Below, piece by piece: positions 38,679 through 47,561 of a stretch of 64,000 nucleotides of DNA. The translations under genes and the position numbers were made by a program. Each line of letters opens with the position of its first letter. Position 1 is the stretch's first letter. This DNA comes from Mesorhizobium sp. LHD-90 (lineage in GTDB: Bacteria > Pseudomonadota > Alphaproteobacteria > Rhizobiales > Rhizobiaceae). The notes under the pieces were generated by a model, which saw only the letters and a list, made by a program, of their open reading frames with translations, was not told the origin of the DNA and ran no database searches. The DNA lies in contig NZ_JAVFVV010000019.1 of assembly GCF_030929505.1 (NCBI RefSeq), forward strand, positions 62,001 to 126,000. Direction: 5' to 3'.

Positions 38679-39827
38679 ATGCGCTTGACGGACTGCTACA
38701 ATTTTCACGATTTCCGCAGGCTGGCGAAGCAGCGCCTGCCCGGGCCGATCTTCAACTACATCGACGGCGGCGCCGACGACGAGGTGACGCTGCGCCGCAA
38801 CACCGAGAGTTTCGAGCGCTGCGACCTCGTTCCGGACGTGCTGCGCGGCGTTTCGGATGTCGACCTGTCGGTGACGGTCATGGGCCAGAAGCTGGCCGCG
38901 CCGTTCTACTGCTCGCCGACTGCGCTGCAACGCCTCTTCCATCACGACGGAGAACGCGCGGTGGCCGCCGCCGCCGCAAAATTCGGCACGATGTTCGGCG
39001 TGTCCTCGCTCGGCACGGTCAGCCTGGAGGAAGCGCGCAGGATCGGCGGCGGCGCACCGCAGGTCTACCAGTTCTACTTCCACAAGGATCGCGGCCTCAA
39101 CGCCGCCATGATGCGCCGCGCCAAGGAGGCCGGGATCCAGGTGATGATGCTGACGGTGGACAGCATCACTGGGGGAAACCGCGAGCGGGACCTGCGCACC
39201 GGCTTCTCCATACCGTTCCGGCTCAGCCTGGCCGGCATGCTGCAGTTCGCCATCAAGCCGGCATGGGGCCTGAACTACGTGACCCACGAGAAATTCCGGC
39301 TGCCGCAGCTCGACGAGCATGTCGAGATGGGTGGCGGCACGATGTCGATCAGCCGCTATTTCACCGAGATGCTCGAGCCGTCGATGAGCTGGGACGACGT
39401 GGCCGAGATGGTCCGTCTGTGGTCCGGGCAGTTCTGCCTCAAGGGCGTGATGTCGGTGGCGGACGCAAAACGCGCGGTCGAGATCGGCTGCACCGGCATC
39501 GTCCTGTCGAACCACGGCGGCAGGCAGCTCGACGGGTCGCGTTCGGCTTTCGACCAGTTGGCCGAAATCGTCGACGCGGTGGGCGACAGGATCGACGTGA
39601 TGATGGATGGCGGCATCCAGCGCGGCACGCATGTGCTGAAGGCCCTGTCGCTCGGCGCCAAGGCCGTCGGCCTCGGACGCTACTATCTCTATCCGCTCGC
39701 CGCGGCCGGCCAGCCGGGTGTCGAGCGCGCCCTCAGCTTCCTGCGCACCGAGATCACGCGCGACATGAAGCTGATGGGCCGCACGTCGATCGGACAACTG
39801 TCGCGCGACAATCTGCGCTTCAGATAG
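38679..39827 (+). CDS. FMN-dependent alpha-hydroxy-acid oxidizing protein (LldD-like)
   Basis: A 382-residue TIM-barrel flavoenzyme of the L-lactate dehydrogenase/glycolate oxidase family. [17 protein letters not shown] opens it, [18 protein letters not shown] binds [16 protein letters not shown] near 270-282 carries the catalytic His and Arg, and [17 protein letters not shown] binds the flavin phosphate. It likely oxidises L-lactate or a similar acid with quinone or oxygen. It lies between sucB-linked genes and lpd, flanked by a 32-bp direct repeat. Confidence 0.92.
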   Translation: MRLTDCYNFHDFRRLAKQRLPGPIFNYIDGGADDEVTLRRNTESFERCDLVPDVLRGVSDVDLSVTVMGQKLAAPFYCSPTALQRLFHHDGERAVAAAAAKFGTMFGVSSLGTVSLEEARRIGGGAPQVYQFYFHKDRGLNAAMMRRAKEAGIQVMMLTVDSITGGNRERDLRTGFSIPFRLSLAGMLQFAIKPAWGLNYVTHEKFRLPQLDEHVEMGGGTMSISRYFTEMLEPSMSWDDVAEMVRLWSGQFCLKGVMSVADAKRAVEIGCTGIVLSNHGGRQLDGSRSAFDQLAEIVDAVGDRIDVMMDGGIQRGTHVLKALSLGAKAVGLGRYYLYPLAAAGQPGVERALSFLRTEITRDMKLMGRTSIGQLSRDNLRFR

Positions 39828-39879
39828 GTCCGGACCTCACCGCCAGGACGCTTCGGCGGGCCGCTTTTTTGCATCGAAG

Positions 39880-39911
39880 GGTTGCCAGGAATGCGCTGCT
39901 GCGGCATGGCA
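39880..39911 (+). repeat. Copy 2 of a 32-bp direct repeat flanking the FMN oxidase gene
   Basis: Partner of 38583-38614 (27 of 32 identical), in the 151-base gap between the oxidase and lpd. A T-rich stretch after a short GC stem just before it (about 39840-39870) may terminate the oxidase transcript. Confidence 0.65.
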
Positions 39912-39978
39912 ACGCTGCGCCCGCCATCATACGTTGAGCGCGGCGCAACGGCCCGGCAGCGACGAGGGATCAAGCACG

Positions 39979-41385
39979 ATGGCTTACGACGTGGTGGTAA
40001 TCGGATCGGGACCCGGCGGCTATGTCTGCGCCATCAAGGCGGCGCAGCTCGGCCTGAAGGTCGCCGTGGTGGAAAAACGCGCCACCTATGGCGGCACCTG
40101 CCTCAACATCGGCTGCATTCCGTCGAAAGCGCTGCTGCATGCCTCCGAAATGTTTGCGGAGGCCGATCACGGGCTGGAGGCGCTGGGCGTCGAGGTCGGC
40201 AAGCCGAAGCTCAACCTCAAGAAGATGATGGAACACAAGGACACGACGGTTGCCGCCAACGTCAACGGCGTCGCCTTCCTGTTCAAGAAGAACAAGATCG
40301 ACGGCATTCGGGGCACCGGCCGCATCGTCTCCGCCGGCAAGGTTCTGGTGACCGCCGAGGACGGCGGCACGCAGGAGCTCGAGACCAAGTCGATCGTCAT
40401 AGCGACCGGGTCGGACGTCGCCGGCATTCCGGGCGTCAAGGTCGACATCGACGAGAAGGTGATCGTGTCGTCCACCGGCGCGCTGGAACTCGCCAAGGTC
40501 CCTGGCCATCTCGTCGTGGTCGGCGGCGGCGTCATTGGGCTGGAACTCGGCTCGGTCTGGGGCCGGCTCGGTGCAAAAGTCACGGTGGTCGAATATCTCG
40601 ACACGATCCTCGGCGGCATGGATGGCGAGGTGGCGAAACAGTTTTCGCGCATGCTCGCCAAGCAGGGTTTTGACATCCGCCTCGGCTCGAAAGTCACCGG
40701 CGTGGAGAAGACGAAGAAGGGCGCAAAAGTCACCTTCGAGCCGGTCAAGGGCGGCGACGCCGAGACCATAGAGGCCGACGCCGTGCTGATCGCCACCGGC
40801 CGCCGCCCCTATACCGACGGTCTCGGCCTTGCCGAGGCCGGCGTCGCCGTGGACGAGCGCGGCCGGGTGAAGACCGACGGGCATCTCCAGACGAACGTGC
40901 CGGGCATCTATGCTATCGGCGACGCCATCGCCGGGCCGATGCTGGCGCACAAGGCCGAGGACGAGGGCGTGGCGGTCGCCGAGATCCTTGCCGGTCAGAA
41001 GGGCCACGTGAACTACGACGTGATCCCCAGCGTGGTCTACACCAGCCCCGAGATCGCCTCGGTCGGCAAGACCGAGGAAGAACTGAAGAAGGCCGGCATC
41101 GACTACAAGGTCGGCAAATTTCCTTTCACCGCCAATGGCCGGGCGCGGGCCATGCTGCACACCGACGGTTTTGTCAAAATCCTGGCCGACAAGGCGACGG
41201 ACCGGGTTCTCGGAGGGCATATCGTCGGCTTCGGCGCCGGCGAGATGATCCATGAGATCGCCGTGCTGATGGAGTTCGGCGGTTCCTCCGAGGATCTGGC
41301 CCGCACCTGCCATGCGCACCCGACCATGTCGGAAGCAGTCAAGGAGGCGGCGCTCGCGACCTTCTTCAAGCCCATCCATATCTGA
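39979..41385 (+). CDS. lpdA: Dihydrolipoyl dehydrogenase E3
   Basis: A 468-residue flavoprotein that reoxidises lipoyl groups of the 2-oxoglutarate dehydrogenase complex. The FAD loop is [18 protein letters not shown], the redox disulfide is Cys41 and Cys46 ([13 protein letters not shown]), the NAD loop is [15 protein letters not shown], and the catalytic dyad is in [16 protein letters not shown] near the C-terminus. It completes the mdh-suc cluster. Confidence 0.96.
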   Translation: MAYDVVVIGSGPGGYVCAIKAAQLGLKVAVVEKRATYGGTCLNIGCIPSKALLHASEMFAEADHGLEALGVEVGKPKLNLKKMMEHKDTTVAANVNGVAFLFKKNKIDGIRGTGRIVSAGKVLVTAEDGGTQELETKSIVIATGSDVAGIPGVKVDIDEKVIVSSTGALELAKVPGHLVVVGGGVIGLELGSVWGRLGAKVTVVEYLDTILGGMDGEVAKQFSRMLAKQGFDIRLGSKVTGVEKTKKGAKVTFEPVKGGDAETIEADAVLIATGRRPYTDGLGLAEAGVAVDERGRVKTDGHLQTNVPGIYAIGDAIAGPMLAHKAEDEGVAVAEILAGQKGHVNYDVIPSVVYTSPEIASVGKTEEELKKAGIDYKVGKFPFTANGRARAMLHTDGFVKILADKATDRVLGGHIVGFGAGEMIHEIAVLMEFGGSSEDLARTCHAHPTMSEAVKEAALATFFKPIHI

Positions 41386-41392
41386 GTGTCGC

Positions 41393-41647
41393 GTGAGCGC
41401 GTGGCTTCAGCAGAACTTCATCCGGGTAGGCATCATCGCCCTCGTTGTAGATCTCTCCTCGCGTTTCTACTTCCAGGTCGGAATGTCCTGGCTGACGGAG
41501 AAGGCAATAGAATCGGGGTGGACATTCGATCAAACAACCAAGCTCGCGCATGTGTCGACGGCCTTGGATTTGACCGCCACATTGCTTTGGGGACTATTTA
41601 CTCTGGGCTTTGCAATCAGAGTTCTCTCCGAGCTTCGCCGCCGATAA
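41393..41647 (+). CDS. Small membrane protein, unknown
   Basis: An 84-residue protein starting with GTG seven bases after lpd. Two hydrophobic segments, about 8-28 and 57-77, are joined by a polar loop with SGWTFDQTTKLAHVSTALD. Family not recognised. Position suggests cotranscription with lpd. A hairpin with a CGAA loop follows the stop. Confidence 0.6.
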   Translation: MSAWLQQNFIRVGIIALVVDLSSRFYFQVGMSWLTEKAIESGWTFDQTTKLAHVSTALDLTATLLWGLFTLGFAIRVLSELRRR

Positions 41648-41651
41648 GCAA

Positions 41652-41673
41652 ACGGCCCGCCGAAGCGGGCCGT
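41652..41673. terminator. Hairpin between convergent genes
   Basis: ACGGCCCGC (41652-41660) pairs perfectly with GCGGGCCGT (41665-41673) around CGAA, which reads TTCG on the other strand. It sits between the lpd-linked gene and the convergent Ala/Pro-rich gene and may serve both, although T-runs are weak. Confidence 0.6.
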
Positions 41674-41701
41674 GCCGTCCTGGGAGACTTTCCCGTGCTT
41701 G

Positions 41702-42208
41702 TTACTGCGCCGGGGCAGGTTCCGCAGGCGCGGGCTGCGCCGGGGCAGGAGCCGGCTCGGCCGGAGCCGTGGCATCTGGAGCCGTCGGTGCGGTCGCATC
41801 CGGAGCAGGCGTCGCGGGCGCCGTGGCGTCAGGCGCCGGTGCGGGAGCCGTCGCATCCGGGGCAGGCTGGGCCGGGGTCGCCGGCGAAGCGGGCGCGGTT
41901 GCGTCCGGAGCGGTCGCGTCCGGCGCCGGGGTGGCCGGTTCGGTGGTCACCGGCTGGTCGGGCGTACCGGGCGTGTTGGACGTGCTCGGTGCAAACAAGA
42001 AATAGGCGATGACGGCAAGCACCAGCACGACCGCCGCGATCAGCACGCCGCTGCCGCTGCGGCGTTCCTGCACGACGGTGCGGTTGTCGCGATAGGGCTC
42101 CTGCGTGTTGGCAGGGGTCAGGCGAGGATCAAGCGGGTCTACGCCGGACGGCGGCACCGGATTCAGCGGATCTTCGCGCGGATCCGGCACGCGGTTAGGG
42201 TTGGCCAT
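41702..42208 (-). CDS. Single-pass membrane protein with long Ala/Pro/Asp repeat tail
   Basis: A 168-residue protein. The cytoplasmic N-terminal 55 residues are polar and contain DPREDPLNPVPPSGVDPLDP. One membrane segment lies at about 58-78 (GVLIAAVVLVLAVIAYFLF). About 85 residues of low-complexity repeats follow, built from PDATAPA, ATPA and PAPAQPAP. The tail would extend through the periplasm. The ATG at 42208 follows GGAGG. Function unknown; repeat number probably varies between strains. Confidence 0.75.
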   Translation of the reverse strand: MANPNRVPDPREDPLNPVPPSGVDPLDPRLTPANTQEPYRDNRTVVQERRSGSGVLIAAVVLVLAVIAYFLFAPSTSNTPGTPDQPVTTEPATPAPDATAPDATAPASPATPAQPAPDATAPAPAPDATAPATPAPDATAPTAPDATAPAEPAPAPAQPAPAEPAPAQ

Positions 42209-42396
42209 TTCTGTCCTCCATCGGTTTCGATGGCTGGACAACGCACAACAACCGATTAGGTTTCACGAGGCCGTGACACCACCTGCACGGCGCGCACGAA
42301 TCTGGGCGGCCTGTCGCCTGGAGCGGCGTGCACAAAGCCCGTGCATGGTTCGAGCCATGCACGGCCGGGCGCGATACGGAAGCGGCGGCGGGGCCT

Positions 42397-42603
42397 CTAT
42401 TCGGCGGCCGGCGCGACCTGCTGCGGCGTCTGGGCCGAGGCCTCCGGCAGGGTCACCGGCTCGGACTGCGGTGTGGCGACGCTGGCGACCACCGTCTTGT
42501 CGACCTGGCCGGCCTGGGCGGAGCGTTGGTATTCGCAGGCCTGGGCGCTGGAGGCGGCAAGGCCGAAGGCGGCGGCAATCAGCAGTATTCTGGTCATCCG
42601 CAT
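42397..42603 (-). CDS. Small secreted protein, unknown
   Basis: A 68-residue protein with a signal peptide MRMTRILLIAAAFGLAASSAQA, followed by a short mature chain rich in Gln, Val and Ala with one Cys and the motif KTVVASVATP. Similar tiny exported proteins are common in Mesorhizobium; role unknown. GAGAGAGGAAC precedes the ATG. Confidence 0.7.
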   Translation of the reverse strand: MRMTRILLIAAAFGLAASSAQACEYQRSAQAGQVDKTVVASVATPQSEPVTLPEASAQTPQQVAPAAE

Positions 42604-42718
42604 GTTCCTCTCTCTAGGCGAGGGAGCAACGCTAACAAAAGGTTGAGCCGGCACCAAATCACGCTTTGCGTGAACGGCAGCCTGTTTTCGGAAGCGGCAG
42701 GCTGCCGCCGTCAGCCCT

Positions 42719-42881
42719 AGAGCGTGTCGCGCCCAATCGGGTTCATTCTGTTTCTCGTTTGGCGGGCGCCCACTTCGTCAGGCCGCTCGGCCGATGAACC
42801 ACATCGACCTTCTCGACCTTCCTTGTGGATCGCCTCGCCAAACGAGAAACAGAATGAACCCGATTGGGCGCGACACGCTCT
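42719..42881. repeat. Perfect 46-bp inverted repeat element (MITE-like)
   Basis: Arms 42719-42764 and 42836-42881 are exact reverse complements (start AGAGCGTGTCGCGCCCAATC), with a 71-base interior that has no gene. The right end overlaps the stop codon (TAG) of the TraB-family gene. Confidence 0.9.
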
Positions 42882-43935
42882 AATCGGCGCGCGACACCGT
42901 GTAGCCTGCCTTGCGCAGCAGCTCGACCAGTCCTTCCGGTCCCGGCAGGTGCATGGCTCCGACCGCAATGAAGGCGCCGCCGGCATCGACGATCGGCCCG
43001 GCACGCTTGGCCATCGTATGGTTGCGCGCGGTGATCATCGCCTTCTCAAACATCACGTCGTTCTCGCCGGAAGGCAGGACCGACCGGAGCAGCGGCCAGA
43101 CCGTGCCGATCTCGCCTTGCGTATAGAGCACCACCATCGTTTCGATGACATCGTCCATGCGGTCGCCGATCTTCAGCGTGTCGATCAGCCCCCTTATGTG
43201 GAACTCGATCGGCAGCGAGGCCATCGCCTCCATCTGCTCCACCGCCGTCTCCAGTCCTTCCAGCCTCTTGCCGCCGGCAATGGCATCCTGCGCCAGCTTG
43301 GCGTCGAGCACGGGCGCCCCGCCGGCCTTTCGCTGCAACTCGCAGGCCGGCAGGGAGAGCATGGTGGTGATCACCCAGGGTTTCATCTTGGCGACGCTGG
43401 TGGGCGGGATGCCACGTTTTTCCAACGCCTTGTTGACGAAGTCGGCCTCGCCGGCGGGCAGCAGGGAGGCCAGCGTCGTCTGGTCGGTGAACATCATCAG
43501 CTCCGGCTTCTGCATGATCGAAGCCATCATCTTCTGCTGGTCCAGCACTTCCGTGGTCTCGATCACGACGGTGCCGGAGGCGTCGTAGGCGGCCTGCGCG
43601 GCTGATGTCAGCGTGGTCACGCGCGGATCGGTGACATGCATGGTGCCGAATAGCCAGGACGGCTGGGCATCCGCCTTTTCGATCTTCCACAGCAGGCCTT
43701 CGCCATTCGCGACCTTGGCGGCCTCGGCCTCCACGGCGGCGTATTTTGTGGGATCGCTGTGCCGCAGTTCGGCCAGCATGTCCTTGCCGGTGCAGGCGGC
43801 GGACTCGGCATTGGCGCGCTCCACCGCCACAGCCAGCGTCAGGGCGAAGGCGAGCAGCAGCAGATGGTTGACCGCTGCCAGCAGCTTGAGCAGCGGCAGC
43901 GCGGCGCGGTCGGCGAAAGGGATCCAGCGGGTCAT
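42880..43935 (-). CDS. TraB/GumN family protein
   Basis: A 351-residue secreted or membrane-anchored protein. A signal/anchor region spans about 13-43 (LLKLLAAVNHLLLLAFALTL). SWLFGTMHVTDPRV near residue 93 and AFIAVGAMHLPGPEGLVELLR near the C-terminus are the paired GxxH motifs of the TraB/TIKI metalloprotease fold. A peptidase role is likely by family, unproven. Its stop codon is part of a long inverted repeat. Confidence 0.88.
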   Translation of the reverse strand: MTRWIPFADRAALPLLKLLAAVNHLLLLAFALTLAVAVERANAESAACTGKDMLAELRHSDPTKYAAVEAEAAKVANGEGLLWKIEKADAQPSWLFGTMHVTDPRVTTLTSAAQAAYDASGTVVIETTEVLDQQKMMASIMQKPELMMFTDQTTLASLLPAGEADFVNKALEKRGIPPTSVAKMKPWVITTMLSLPACELQRKAGGAPVLDAKLAQDAIAGGKRLEGLETAVEQMEAMASLPIEFHIRGLIDTLKIGDRMDDVIETMVVLYTQGEIGTVWPLLRSVLPSGENDVMFEKAMITARNHTMAKRAGPIVDAGGAFIAVGAMHLPGPEGLVELLRKAGYTVSRAD

Positions 43936-44001
43936 GCCGCGAGACTAGCGGCGAAATGCGGTGAAACCGTTAAATCGCTCGTGAAAACACGCCTTATCGG
44001 C

Positions 44002-44940
44002 TCAAGCCCTCGGATGCGCGGCATCGTAGATTTCGAGCAGCCGCGCGGTGTCGACGCCGGTATAGACCTGCGTGGTCGACAGGCTGGCATGGCCGAGCAG
44101 TTCCTGGATGACGCGCAGGTCGCCGCCGCGTCCGAGCAGATGCGTGGCGAAGGAATGGCGCAGCGCGTGCGGCGTCGCCGTGTCCGGCAGGTTGAGCGCG
44201 CCGCGCATTTTTCGCATCGCCCGCTGCACGATCGCCGGGTTGAGCGGCCCGCCGCGCGCGCCGCGGAACAAGAGCCCTTTCGGATCGAGATGATAGGGGC
44301 ACAGGCGCCGGTATTCCGCCACGGCCTGCAGCGCAACCGGCAGCACCGGCGTCAGCCGTGTCTTGCCGCCCTTGCCGGTCACCCGCAACACGCTTTCGCC
44401 GGGAGAGGCCAGCACCGAGGCCGAAAGGCCCAGCGCCTCGGAAATCCGCAGGCCGGAGCCGTAAAGCAGCGTCAGCACCGCCGCGTCGCGCGCCGCCACC
44501 CATGGTTCCTCAGCCAGTTGCTCCTCGGCCGAGACGACGCGGCGCGCATCCGGCGCGGTCAGCGGCTTAGGCAGCGATTTCGGCTGCTTTGGCGCACGCA
44601 GTGCCGCCGCCCCCGCCGCATTGACCAGCCCCTTGCGTTCGAGGAAGCGTAAAAGCGAGCGCACGCCGGCCAGCCCGCGCCCCAGCGTGCGGGCGCCTGC
44701 GCCATCCTTGCGCCGCGCGGCCAGATAGGCGCGCAGGTCGGCGGGCCGAAGATTGGCAATGTCGGCGATCCCCGGCGCGCCGCCGTCATGGCCGGTCAGG
44801 AACTGAAGGAACTGCCGTGTGTCGCGTTCATATGCCTCGACGGTCAGAGGCGACAGCCGGCGTTCCCTGGCCAGCATCCTCAGCCAGTTTTCACGCGCCG
44901 CCTGGAGGTCGGGCCTCGCGGCTATGAGGAATTCCTGCAT
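44002..44940 (-). CDS. xerC: Tyrosine recombinase XerC
   Basis: A 312-residue recombinase that resolves chromosome dimers at dif with XerD. Catalytic residues are Arg165 (GSGLRISEAL), Lys190/Lys193 (TGKGGKTR), His258 and Arg261 (HALRHSFATHLL), His284 (ELLGHASLSTTQVY) and Tyr293. The N-terminal SAM-like core-binding domain covers about 10-105. The ATG at 44940 is chosen; an upstream extension of 37 codons lacks similarity. In rhizobia xerC lies near lpd and the TraB gene, as here. Confidence 0.93.
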   Translation of the reverse strand: MQEFLIAARPDLQAARENWLRMLARERRLSPLTVEAYERDTRQFLQFLTGHDGGAPGIADIANLRPADLRAYLAARRKDGAGARTLGRGLAGVRSLLRFLERKGLVNAAGAAALRAPKQPKSLPKPLTAPDARRVVSAEEQLAEEPWVAARDAAVLTLLYGSGLRISEALGLSASVLASPGESVLRVTGKGGKTRLTPVLPVALQAVAEYRRLCPYHLDPKGLLFRGARGGPLNPAIVQRAMRKMRGALNLPDTATPHALRHSFATHLLGRGGDLRVIQELLGHASLSTTQVYTGVDTARLLEIYDAAHPRA

Positions 44941-45215
44941 GACATGATTCCATTGTGCGCAGCATGCTCGCCCGCGGCCGGTTAGCAAGGCGTGAACGGC
45001 GCAGTGGCCGAAGGGGGCTCGTCCGACCGATGAGCCGGGCTGGTGCGGCATGGCACAAGATGATGAGCGGACCGCATTTGGTCCAACACCCCTCGTCCGG
45101 ATCGCTACCGCAGGCGCGTGTCACCATCTGTCAGGATAATTTTCCCAGGAGTTATCCCCCTCCCTCCGACGTGGGCGATAATCCTCGTCGCCTGTGCTGG
45201 AAGGAGGCGGTGGCG

Positions 45216-46058
45216 ATGGAGGTAAGTCCGGCGATCGACAAGAACTGGCAGGCGTTGAAGCGCCTGCTGGCCATGCTTGTCGGCATGGCGGAATTGGGCG
45301 ATGGGATCACCCTGCCGCGCCATCTCCACCGCGCCATTTTGCGGTTGCTGCGACCGGCCGAATCCGCGGCGCGGCGCCTGATCATCGCGGCGGCGCGCGG
45401 CATCGTCGTGACCCTGCCGCCGGTGCGCCCGCGCAAGCCGAAGCCTAAGTCCGTGGAGCCCGTCCTGCGCAGCCTCGGCATCGCCGTCACCATGTCGAAT
45501 GCCGATTTTGCGCGTGCCGAAGCGGCGAAGCGAGCCGCCGCCAGGCGCGCCGCTCGCCCGCGCACCATGAACCTGCCGCTGCTCGATCCGCTGAAGAACC
45601 CGTTCCGCATCCGTCGCCGCTACGTGCCCGCACATGCCGTTCCGCGCATCAGGTCGCTCGATGACAGCGCATCCTGCCGCCCCTTGCCTGCGCCGCCATC
45701 GCCCGACGATCCGGTCAGCGCATCGCGGCTGGCCCTGCGGCTGGAGGCACTGGGCCGCGCGCTCGACGACCTGCCGGGCCAGGCCAAACGCTTTGCCCGC
45801 TGGAAGGCGCGCCACGACGCCGCACGTGCACGGGACAGGCAAGCCCGCGCCGCCGCGGGCACGCAAAACCAGCAACGCCGCGAGGCGGTGCGCTTCAGGC
45901 GCATCTCGCCGCTGCGGCGCGGCCGTCCGCCCGGCGGACGGCTGTCGCGCTACGACCCGACCGCGACCCATCCCCGCAACATCCGCGAGATCGACGAAAT
46001 TCTGGCGCATGCCCACGCGCTCGCCGTCTATGCGCTGGAATCCCCCGACACGTCATGA
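45216..46058 (+). CDS. Conserved-looking basic protein of unknown function
   Basis: A 280-residue, very Arg-rich protein. Residues 1-75 are amphipathic helices (NWQALKRLLAMLVGMAELG, ILRLLRPAESAARRLIIAAARG). A basic linker PRKPKPKS follows, then NLPLLDPLKNPFRIRRRYVP near 120-140, and a long Arg/Ala tail with a final helix REIDEILAHAHALAVYA. No enzyme motif, signal peptide or membrane segment is seen. AAGGAGG sits 8 bases before the ATG, so it is well translated. I do not recognise the family. Confidence 0.7.
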   Translation: MEVSPAIDKNWQALKRLLAMLVGMAELGDGITLPRHLHRAILRLLRPAESAARRLIIAAARGIVVTLPPVRPRKPKPKSVEPVLRSLGIAVTMSNADFARAEAAKRAAARRAARPRTMNLPLLDPLKNPFRIRRRYVPAHAVPRIRSLDDSASCRPLPAPPSPDDPVSASRLALRLEALGRALDDLPGQAKRFARWKARHDAARARDRQARAAAGTQNQQRREAVRFRRISPLRRGRPPGGRLSRYDPTATHPRNIREIDEILAHAHALAVYALESPDTS

Positions 46059-46087
46059 GACGCCCCGCGTCGTACCCCCACCCCTAA

Positions 46088-46110
46088 CCCCTCCCCACAA
46101 GGGGGAGGGG
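46088..46110. repeat. Short CCCCTCCCC...GGGGAGGGG palindrome
   Basis: CCCCTCCCC (46088-46096) and GGGGAGGGG (46102-46110) around ACAAG. This is the core of the same rhizobial intergenic palindrome family seen in ftsY and at 37904, here as a remnant. Confidence 0.75.
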
Positions 46111-46125
46111 AACTTGCCGGCCGCC

Positions 46126-46218
46126 ATGCCGCGCAAGATCGTCGGCGATTGGGACTACACTGAGATGCCGCCGGGACCTTTGCTGAATCTGTTGGCGAAG
46201 CTGACCAAACCAGCTTAG
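46126..46218 (+). CDS. Possible 30-residue peptide or gene remnant before rimM
   Basis: An ATG frame of 30 codons reading MPRKIVGDWDYTEMPPGPLL and ending LAKLTKPA. No recognisable family and no clear ribosome-binding site. It could be the tail of a gene lost when the adjacent repeat arrived. Low confidence. Confidence 0.25.
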   Translation: MPRKIVGDWDYTEMPPGPLLNLLAKLTKPA

Positions 46219-46248
46219 AGCATCTTGCTGGAAACCGGGACCGCGAGC

Positions 46249-46860
46249 GTGAAAAAGCCTGTCCAGATGGCCGTGATCGGCGCCGCGCACGGCATCCGCG
46301 GCGAAGTGCGGGTCAAAACCTTCACCGGCGATCCGCTGGCGCTGGGCGACTACGGGCCGCTGCATGCCGCCGACGGCCGATCCTTCAAGATTCTCGACAT
46401 CAGGCCGGCGGGCAATGTCGTGGTCGTGCGCTTCAAGGGCATCGCCGACCGCAACGCTGCCGAGGCGCTGAACGGCGTCGAGCTGTTCGTCGACCGTTCG
46501 GCGCTGCCCGACGACGGCGAGGACGGGGAATTCTATCACGCCGACCTTGTCGGGCTTGCGGTGCGCGACGAAAACGATGCCATGCTGGGACGGATCACGG
46601 CGATCCAGAATTTCGGCGGCGGCGATATTCTTGAGGTCGACCTCGCGGGCTCCAAGGATCTGCTCATCCCGTTCACCCATGCGGCGGTGCCGGTCGTCGA
46701 CGTCGCGGCCGGTTTTGTCCGCATCGACAGCATTGCCGCCGGCCTTGTCGACGACGGCGAGGAAGGGCCGGCGCCGGAAGGGCAAGCGGGGCAGGGTCGG
46801 CGTGGCTTCGACGCGGCGCGGCGGCCGCGCGGGCCGAAGGGCGCCGGGGGCAACCGGTGA
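46249..46860 (+). CDS. rimM: Ribosome maturation factor RimM
   Basis: A 203-residue 30S assembly factor acting on the head domain with S19. [20 protein letters not shown], then [14 protein letters not shown] and [26 protein letters not shown] are typical of rhizobial RimM. The PRC-barrel half follows ([15 protein letters not shown] to [14 protein letters not shown]). The GTG at 46249 places the start where relatives begin; a TTG 24 bases upstream is an alternative. A Gly/Arg-rich tail of about 30 residues is unusual but common in the group. The stop overlaps the trmD start (GTGA). Confidence 0.9.
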   Translation: MKKPVQMAVIGAAHGIRGEVRVKTFTGDPLALGDYGPLHAADGRSFKILDIRPAGNVVVVRFKGIADRNAAEALNGVELFVDRSALPDDGEDGEFYHADLVGLAVRDENDAMLGRITAIQNFGGGDILEVDLAGSKDLLIPFTHAAVPVVDVAAGFVRIDSIAAGLVDDGEEGPAPEGQAGQGRRGFDAARRPRGPKGAGGNR

Positions 46861-47561
46861 GTTTTCACGCCAGCGTGCTGACGCTCTATCCCGAAATGTT
46901 CCCGGGGCCGCTTGGCCTGTCGCTCGCCGGGCGGGGGCTGGCGGAAGAGGCATGGTCGCTTGAGACCGTCCAGATCCGCGACTTCGCACTCGACAGGCAT
47001 CGCAGCGTCGACGACACGCCGGCCGGCGGCGGCGCCGGCATGGTGATGCGCGCCGACGTGCTGGCGCGCGCCATCGACCACGCCTCGCCGCAAGGCGATA
47101 GCCGCCCGCGCCTGCTGATGAGCCCGCGCGGACAACCGCTCACCCAGGCGCGCGTGCGCGAGCTGGCTGCCGGCCCTGGCGCCGTGATCCTCTGCGGGCG
47201 CTTCGAGGGCGTCGACCAGCGTCTCATCGACACGCGAGGGCTGGAAGAAGTCTCCGTCGGCGATTTTATCCTGTCGGGCGGCGAGCCGGCGGCGATCGTG
47301 TTGCTGGACGCCGTGGTGCGGCTGCTGCCGGGCGTCATGGGCAATGCGCAGTCCGGCGACGAGGAGAGTTTCGAGAACAGCCTGCTCGAGCACCCGCATT
47401 ATACACGGCCGCAAGAGTTCGAGGGCGTGCCCATTCCGGACGTGCTGAACTCGGGCCATCATGCAAAAATCGCAGCCTGGCGGCGCGAGCAGGCGGAGAG
47501 ACTGACAAAGGAACGGCGGCCGGATCTGATCGCCGCCAGGCCTCAGTCCGTCCAGAAATAA
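46857..47561 (+). CDS. trmD: tRNA (guanine-N1)-methyltransferase
   Basis: A 234-residue SPOUT methyltransferase that makes m1G37. [35 protein letters not shown] (the AdoMet knot begins here) and [25 protein letters not shown] are the family landmarks. The catalytic Asp lies in the C-terminal [11 protein letters not shown] region. GTG start overlapping rimM by four bases indicates coupled translation. Confidence 0.95.
   Translation: MSFHASVLTLYPEMFPGPLGLSLAGRGLAEEAWSLETVQIRDFALDRHRSVDDTPAGGGAGMVMRADVLARAIDHASPQGDSRPRLLMSPRGQPLTQARVRELAAGPGAVILCGRFEGVDQRLIDTRGLEEVSVGDFILSGGEPAAIVLLDAVVRLLPGVMGNAQSGDEESFENSLLEHPHYTRPQEFEGVPIPDVLNSGHHAKIAAWRREQAERLTKERRPDLIAARPQSVQK

Noticed and set aside
44985-45055. 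tRNA-like sequence (AGTGGCCGAAGGGGGCTCG...) upstream of xerC
   Set aside because: It lacks a T-arm with GTTCGA and a matching acceptor stem, so no cloverleaf can be drawn.
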